18,848 bases of DNA from Acidithiobacillus montserratensis (lineage in GTDB: Bacteria; Pseudomonadota; Gammaproteobacteria; Acidithiobacillales; Acidithiobacillaceae). This document shows, in pieces, positions 16,388-18,848 of the stretch. Below the pieces are notes generated by a model, which ran no database searches, was not told where the DNA came from, and saw nothing but the letters and a program-made list of their open reading frames with translations. The DNA is taken from positions 1 through 18,848 of the forward strand of contig NZ_JABBOU010000003.1 in assembly GCF_018853465.1 (NCBI RefSeq), read 5' to 3'. The first letter of the stretch is position 1; the number at the start of each line of letters is the position of its first letter. The translations under genes and the position numbers were made by a program.

Positions 16388-16732
16388 TTAGTGATCACTT
16401 TGTGGAGCGTCCTCGGCAGCCCATTGGCGGGCCAGGGTATCGAGACCATCCAGGACAGTGCCCAGTTGTCGGCCTTTTTCTGTGAGTCCGTAACTCACTT
16501 CGGGGGGAACCGTGGGACGATAATCGCGGTAAAGGATTCCTGCCTCTTCCAATAAACGTAGGCGCTGGGTGAGGACCCGCGCCGAAATCTGCCCCAGCTG
16601 CCGTTGCAAGGCCCCGAAACGCAAAGCTCCCTGGGTGCGCAGCACCCACAAGATCTGGGTCGTCCAGGGACCCATGAGCAGGCGCAGCAGGGTATCCATG
16701 GGGCAGGGATTTTCTTCTCGGGTCTTTCTCAT
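16388..16732 (-). CDS. HxlR-family winged-helix regulator
   Basis: 114 aa, the usual HxlR size. The family core is clear: NPCPMDTLLRLLMGPWTTQIL at the N-terminus, RFGALQRQLGQISARVLTQRL (recognition helix region, about 38-58), LEEAGILYRDYRPTVPPEVSYGLTEKG (the wing) and a C-terminal dimer helix. The N-terminal Cys10 before Pro is the position used as a redox or electrophile sensor in several studied family members. The gene faces away from a pirin gene across a 92-bp promoter region, a common arrangement for a local regulator and its target. The ATG at 16732 has no Shine-Dalgarno; a later ATG at 16699 would remove the conserved Cys-Pro, so the longer form is chosen. Confidence 0.9.
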   Translation of the reverse strand: MRKTREENPCPMDTLLRLLMGPWTTQILWVLRTQGALRFGALQRQLGQISARVLTQRLRLLEEAGILYRDYRPTVPPEVSYGLTEKGRQLGTVLDGLDTLARQWAAEDAPQSDH

Positions 16733-16735
16733 GGT

Positions 16736-16786
16736 TACTAATCAGTACCTACTTTTATTAAATAAGCAGAGATCATAGTATAGCAA
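16736..16786 (-). promoter_or_regulatory. hxlR promoter with dyad operator in the leader
   Basis: Minus strand: a -35-like TTGCTA (16786-16781), an 18-bp spacer and a -10-like TTTAAT (16762-16757, 5 of 6 matches). Between the expected transcription start and the ATG lies TACT-GATT-AGTA (16747-16736), an inverted repeat of the TACT/AGTA type seen in some HxlR operators. It lies a few bases before the start codon and replaces a ribosome site. The pirin gene should be driven from the same 92-bp gap, but only a weak -10 (TAGTAT, 16776-16781) is visible for it. Confidence 0.45.
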
Positions 16787-16824
16787 CATGGGTAGTTATC
16801 CAAGCAAACTTCAAGGAGTGAGCC

Positions 16825-17664
16825 ATGAAAGAAAATAATCAGCGTGCCATCGAACGCATTGTTAGCGGCCGTCCTACCAGTGACGGTGCAGGCGTCCGAT
16901 TGATCCGACTTTTTGAGCGGGATTTGCAACGCCGTCTTGATCCTTTTCTGATGCTGGATTTTTTTGGCAGTGAAACGCCCGACGATTACATCGCCGGTTT
17001 TCCCGACCATCCGCACCGTGGTTTCGAGACCATCACCTACATGCTGGAGGGCCGCATGCGGCATCGCGACAGCGCCGGCCATGAAGGCCTTCTGGAAACA
17101 GGCGGAGTGCAATGGATGACCACCGGACGCGGGGTGATTCATTCCGAGATACCGGAGCAGCAGGAAGGGCGCATGGCCGGTTTTCAGCTCTGGCTGAATC
17201 TGCCTGCAGCCGACAAGCTTTGTGAACCCTGGTATCGGGATTTCACTGCGGCAGAATTGCCACGCTTTACTTTGGCCAACGGCATTACCGGCATCGTCAT
17301 TGCCGGAGACAGTCAGGGCGTTATCGGTGCGGTGCAACGACCCATCACCGAGCCTCTGATCCTCGATTTACATTTGCCCGCCGGGGCACGTTTCGAGCAG
17401 GAAATTCCCGCCGATCGCCATGCCTTCCTGGTTCCTTATACCGGCCAGATTCAGGTCCTGGATAAAAGCCTTGCGGCAGTGCAGTTGGGTATTCTCGGGC
17501 CAGGAGAAGCCGTCGCGCTGGAAAGCACCGAAGCCAGCCGGGTATTTCTGGTGGCCGGCAAGGTGCTGGACGAACCTATCGTTCAGCACGGGCCTTTCGT
17601 GATGAACGACGAGCAAGGTATTCGGACAGCTTTGGAAGATTTTCGTGCAGGCCGTCTGGCCTGA
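16825..17664 (+). CDS. Pirin family protein (bicupin)
   Basis: 279 aa, a normal pirin length. The N-terminal cupin carries all four metal ligands: His62 and His64 in DHPHRGFE, and His106 and Glu108 in GVIHSEIP. The C-terminal cupin (about 150-270) ends with the family's HGPFVMND and DFRAGRL segments. Pirins bind iron; bacterial members include quercetin 2,3-dioxygenases and proteins that alter metabolic enzymes, so the exact activity cannot be fixed. The start has a good AAGGAG about 7 nt upstream. It is divergent from an HxlR regulator, which often controls pirin or quinone/electrophile-response genes; this points to a stress-response role here. Confidence 0.93.
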   Translation: MKENNQRAIERIVSGRPTSDGAGVRLIRLFERDLQRRLDPFLMLDFFGSETPDDYIAGFPDHPHRGFETITYMLEGRMRHRDSAGHEGLLETGGVQWMTTGRGVIHSEIPEQQEGRMAGFQLWLNLPAADKLCEPWYRDFTAAELPRFTLANGITGIVIAGDSQGVIGAVQRPITEPLILDLHLPAGARFEQEIPADRHAFLVPYTGQIQVLDKSLAAVQLGILGPGEAVALESTEASRVFLVAGKVLDEPIVQHGPFVMNDEQGIRTALEDFRAGRLA

Positions 17665-17673
17665 GTTTGACTG

Positions 17674-17707
17674 TTGTCATAAAAGTGTCATGTTTGCGTG
17701 TTAAGGT
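17674..17707 (+). promoter_or_regulatory. PhoB box and -10 before the phosphate-type MFS transporter
   Basis: TTGTCAT-AAAA-GTGTCAT at 17674-17691 matches CTGTCAT-N4-CTGTCAT at 12 of 14 repeat positions with the correct 11-bp period. A weak -10-like TAAGGT (17702-17707) follows after 10 bp, the spacing of PhoB-dependent promoters that lack a good -35. It lies between the pirin stop and the transporter start (72-bp gap). Confidence 0.72.
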
Positions 17708-17736
17708 GACGACTCTACAGCGGCCTTGATGACGAA

Positions 17737-18848
17737 ATGATGAATCCCCTGCTAAGCACCATTGACGACGAACAGAAAGTAAACAAGCGCCATCGCCGGA
17801 TTCTCTGGGCCTCGGGGCTGGGTATTTTTCTGGATGGTTATGATTTGAGCATCATGGCTATTGTGTTGATTCTGCTCAAACCGCAATGGCATCTGGGGCC
17901 GACCCTGCTGGGTTTGCTGGGTACGGCAGCACTGGTAGGGGCGCTCATCGGCGGCCTTTTCGGCGGTATCATCGCCGACCGTTATGGGCGCAAAACCGTT
18001 TATCTCATCGATATTGCGGCTTTTTTCTTTGCTGCGCTCCTTTCGGGCTTTGCCTGGGATATCACCTCCCTGGTCATCCTGCGTTTCATACTGGGGCTTG
18101 GGGTCGGGGCAGATTATCCCTTGAGTTCCACGTATATTGCCGAGTTTATGCCCAAGAACAAGCGTGGTTCGGCCATGACCTGGATTTTCGGGTTGTGGAT
18201 GGGGGGCGCGCTGTTTTCCAGTCTGGTCGGCCTGGCCCTGCTGCATACCGGCCCTGAAGCCTGGCGCTGGATGCTGGCTTCGGGTGCAGTACCGGCGGTG
18301 CTGGTCCTCTGGATGCGGCGCAGCTTACCGGAGTCGCCGCGCTGGTACATTTATCGGGGTCGTTTGCAGGAAGCGGCTCAGGTGTTGCGCTGGCTGGTAC
18401 CGGATGTCAATACCCAGGAACGGGAGCGTCTGGTTCAGGAAACGGCCACCAGCATGCAGGCCAGCCGGAGTGTCTCTTGGACCATGCTTTTCAGCAAGCC
18501 TTATTTGCGCCGGACCATTTATGCCTGTGTACCATGGTTCATGATGGATGTCATGGGTTATGCTCTGGGCATTTTCCTGCCTTTCATGCTCATGCACATG
18601 GGTTTGAAAACTCCGGAGCAGGCCATCATTGGCAACAGCTTTTTCACTGCCAGCTTTGTGCTCGGCTGGATTCCACTGGCTTTGCTGATTGATCGGGTGG
18701 GTCGGCGGCGTGCCCAGATCTGGGGCTTTCTGGGCGATGCCATCAGCCTCGGCCTGGTGGGATTATTCGCGCTTTCCGGCGAGCCGCCTTTTGCTATTGT
18801 CGCTGCGGGGCTGATTATCTGGCAGATAGCCAACAGCTTCGGACCCGG
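17737..18848 (+). CDS. MFS transporter, phosphate:H+ symporter-like (3' end missing)
   Basis: 370 codons are visible and the frame is open at the window end; a complete member would be about 430-450 aa. The major facilitator fold is clear: TM1 with FLDGYDL (Asp33), the loop 2-3 motif DRYGRK near residue 88, and TM4 with GVGADYPLSS (Asp126-Tyr127), close to the GGDYPLS signature of phosphate:H+ symporters. In TM7, WFMMDVMGY (Trp267, Asp271, Tyr275) has the W-x3-D-x3-Y spacing of the phosphate site that I recall from the fungal PiPT structure. The Gln expected in TM5 aligns with Trp in my hand alignment, so the substrate may differ. ATG 17737 and 17740 are adjacent; an in-frame stop at 17707 rules out a longer start. 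A PhoB-like box just upstream supports phosphate-limited expression. Confidence 0.82.
   Translation, partial: MMNPLLSTIDDEQKVNKRHRRILWASGLGIFLDGYDLSIMAIVLILLKPQWHLGPTLLGLLGTAALVGALIGGLFGGIIADRYGRKTVYLIDIAAFFFAALLSGFAWDITSLVILRFILGLGVGADYPLSSTYIAEFMPKNKRGSAMTWIFGLWMGGALFSSLVGLALLHTGPEAWRWMLASGAVPAVLVLWMRRSLPESPRWYIYRGRLQEAAQVLRWLVPDVNTQERERLVQETATSMQASRSVSWTMLFSKPYLRRTIYACVPWFMMDVMGYALGIFLPFMLMHMGLKTPEQAIIGNSFFTASFVLGWIPLALLIDRVGRRRAQIWGFLGDAISLGLVGLFALSGEPPFAIVAAGLIIWQIANSFGP

Noticed and set aside
16219..16449. 76-codon minus-strand open frame across the Sel1-hxlR gap
   Set aside because: It overlaps the 3' end of hxlR and the Pho-box promoter region, and has no ribosome site or recognisable domain.
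17648..17663. CAGGCC-GTCT-GGCCTG hairpin at the pirin stop codon as a terminator
   Set aside because: Only a 6-bp stem, lying partly in the coding sequence, followed by AGTTTGA and not a T-run; too weak to call.
1..18848. CRISPR arrays, tRNA/rRNA genes, phage or transposase genes
   Set aside because: No evenly spaced direct repeats, no cloverleaf-like segments and no matching protein motifs were seen on reading either strand; small RNAs cannot be excluded by eye.

Overview
The window is a gene-dense stretch of a Gram-negative bacterial chromosome with moderately high GC (hand-counted lines mostly 50-65%). Outer-membrane efflux, TonB-type, Tat-exported and lipoprotein genes all point to a proteobacterium. 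The mix of genes resembles an Acidithiobacillus-like acidophile, but that is an impression from memory and not a search result. There is no tRNA, rRNA, CRISPR or transposase gene, and no gene-free stretch over about 210 bp.

Layout. (1) Plus strand, 1-2750: the 3' end of a TonB-C-terminal-like protein, an RNase I (RNase T2 family) homologue and a Tat-exported phosphoesterase, all closely spaced. (2) Minus strand, 13265 down to 2740, one continuous convoy: a PrlF-YhaV toxin-antitoxin pair, an outer-membrane efflux channel, a lipoprotein membrane-fusion protein, a 178-bp MITE-like inverted-repeat element, an HAE1-type RND pump and two paralogous DUF3857/transglutaminase-like exported proteins. 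The last gene overlaps the convergent phosphoesterase gene by 11 bp. (3) Minus strand, 16181-13358: an exported Sel1-repeat protein overlapping a Tat-exported phosphocholine-type phospholipase C. (4) An HxlR regulator (minus) divergent from a pirin gene (plus). (5) Plus strand to the end: an MFS transporter of the phosphate:H+ symporter type, cut by the window edge.

How it works together. Two sites with the exact 11-bp period of a PhoB box were found by eye. One lies before the Sel1-phospholipase C pair, the other before the MFS transporter, which keeps a phosphate-family W-x3-D-x3-Y motif. With the RNase I homologue and the second phosphoesterase, the window looks like a phosphorus-scavenging neighbourhood: exported enzymes release phosphate from RNA, phospholipid and phosphoesters, and the transporter takes it up. 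The second theme is the efflux convoy. Its first gene starts 5 nt after the yhaV stop, so the autoregulated toxin-antitoxin promoter may also feed the pump. Its tail carries an apparently active/inactive transglutaminase-fold pair (catalytic Cys in one, Ser in the other).
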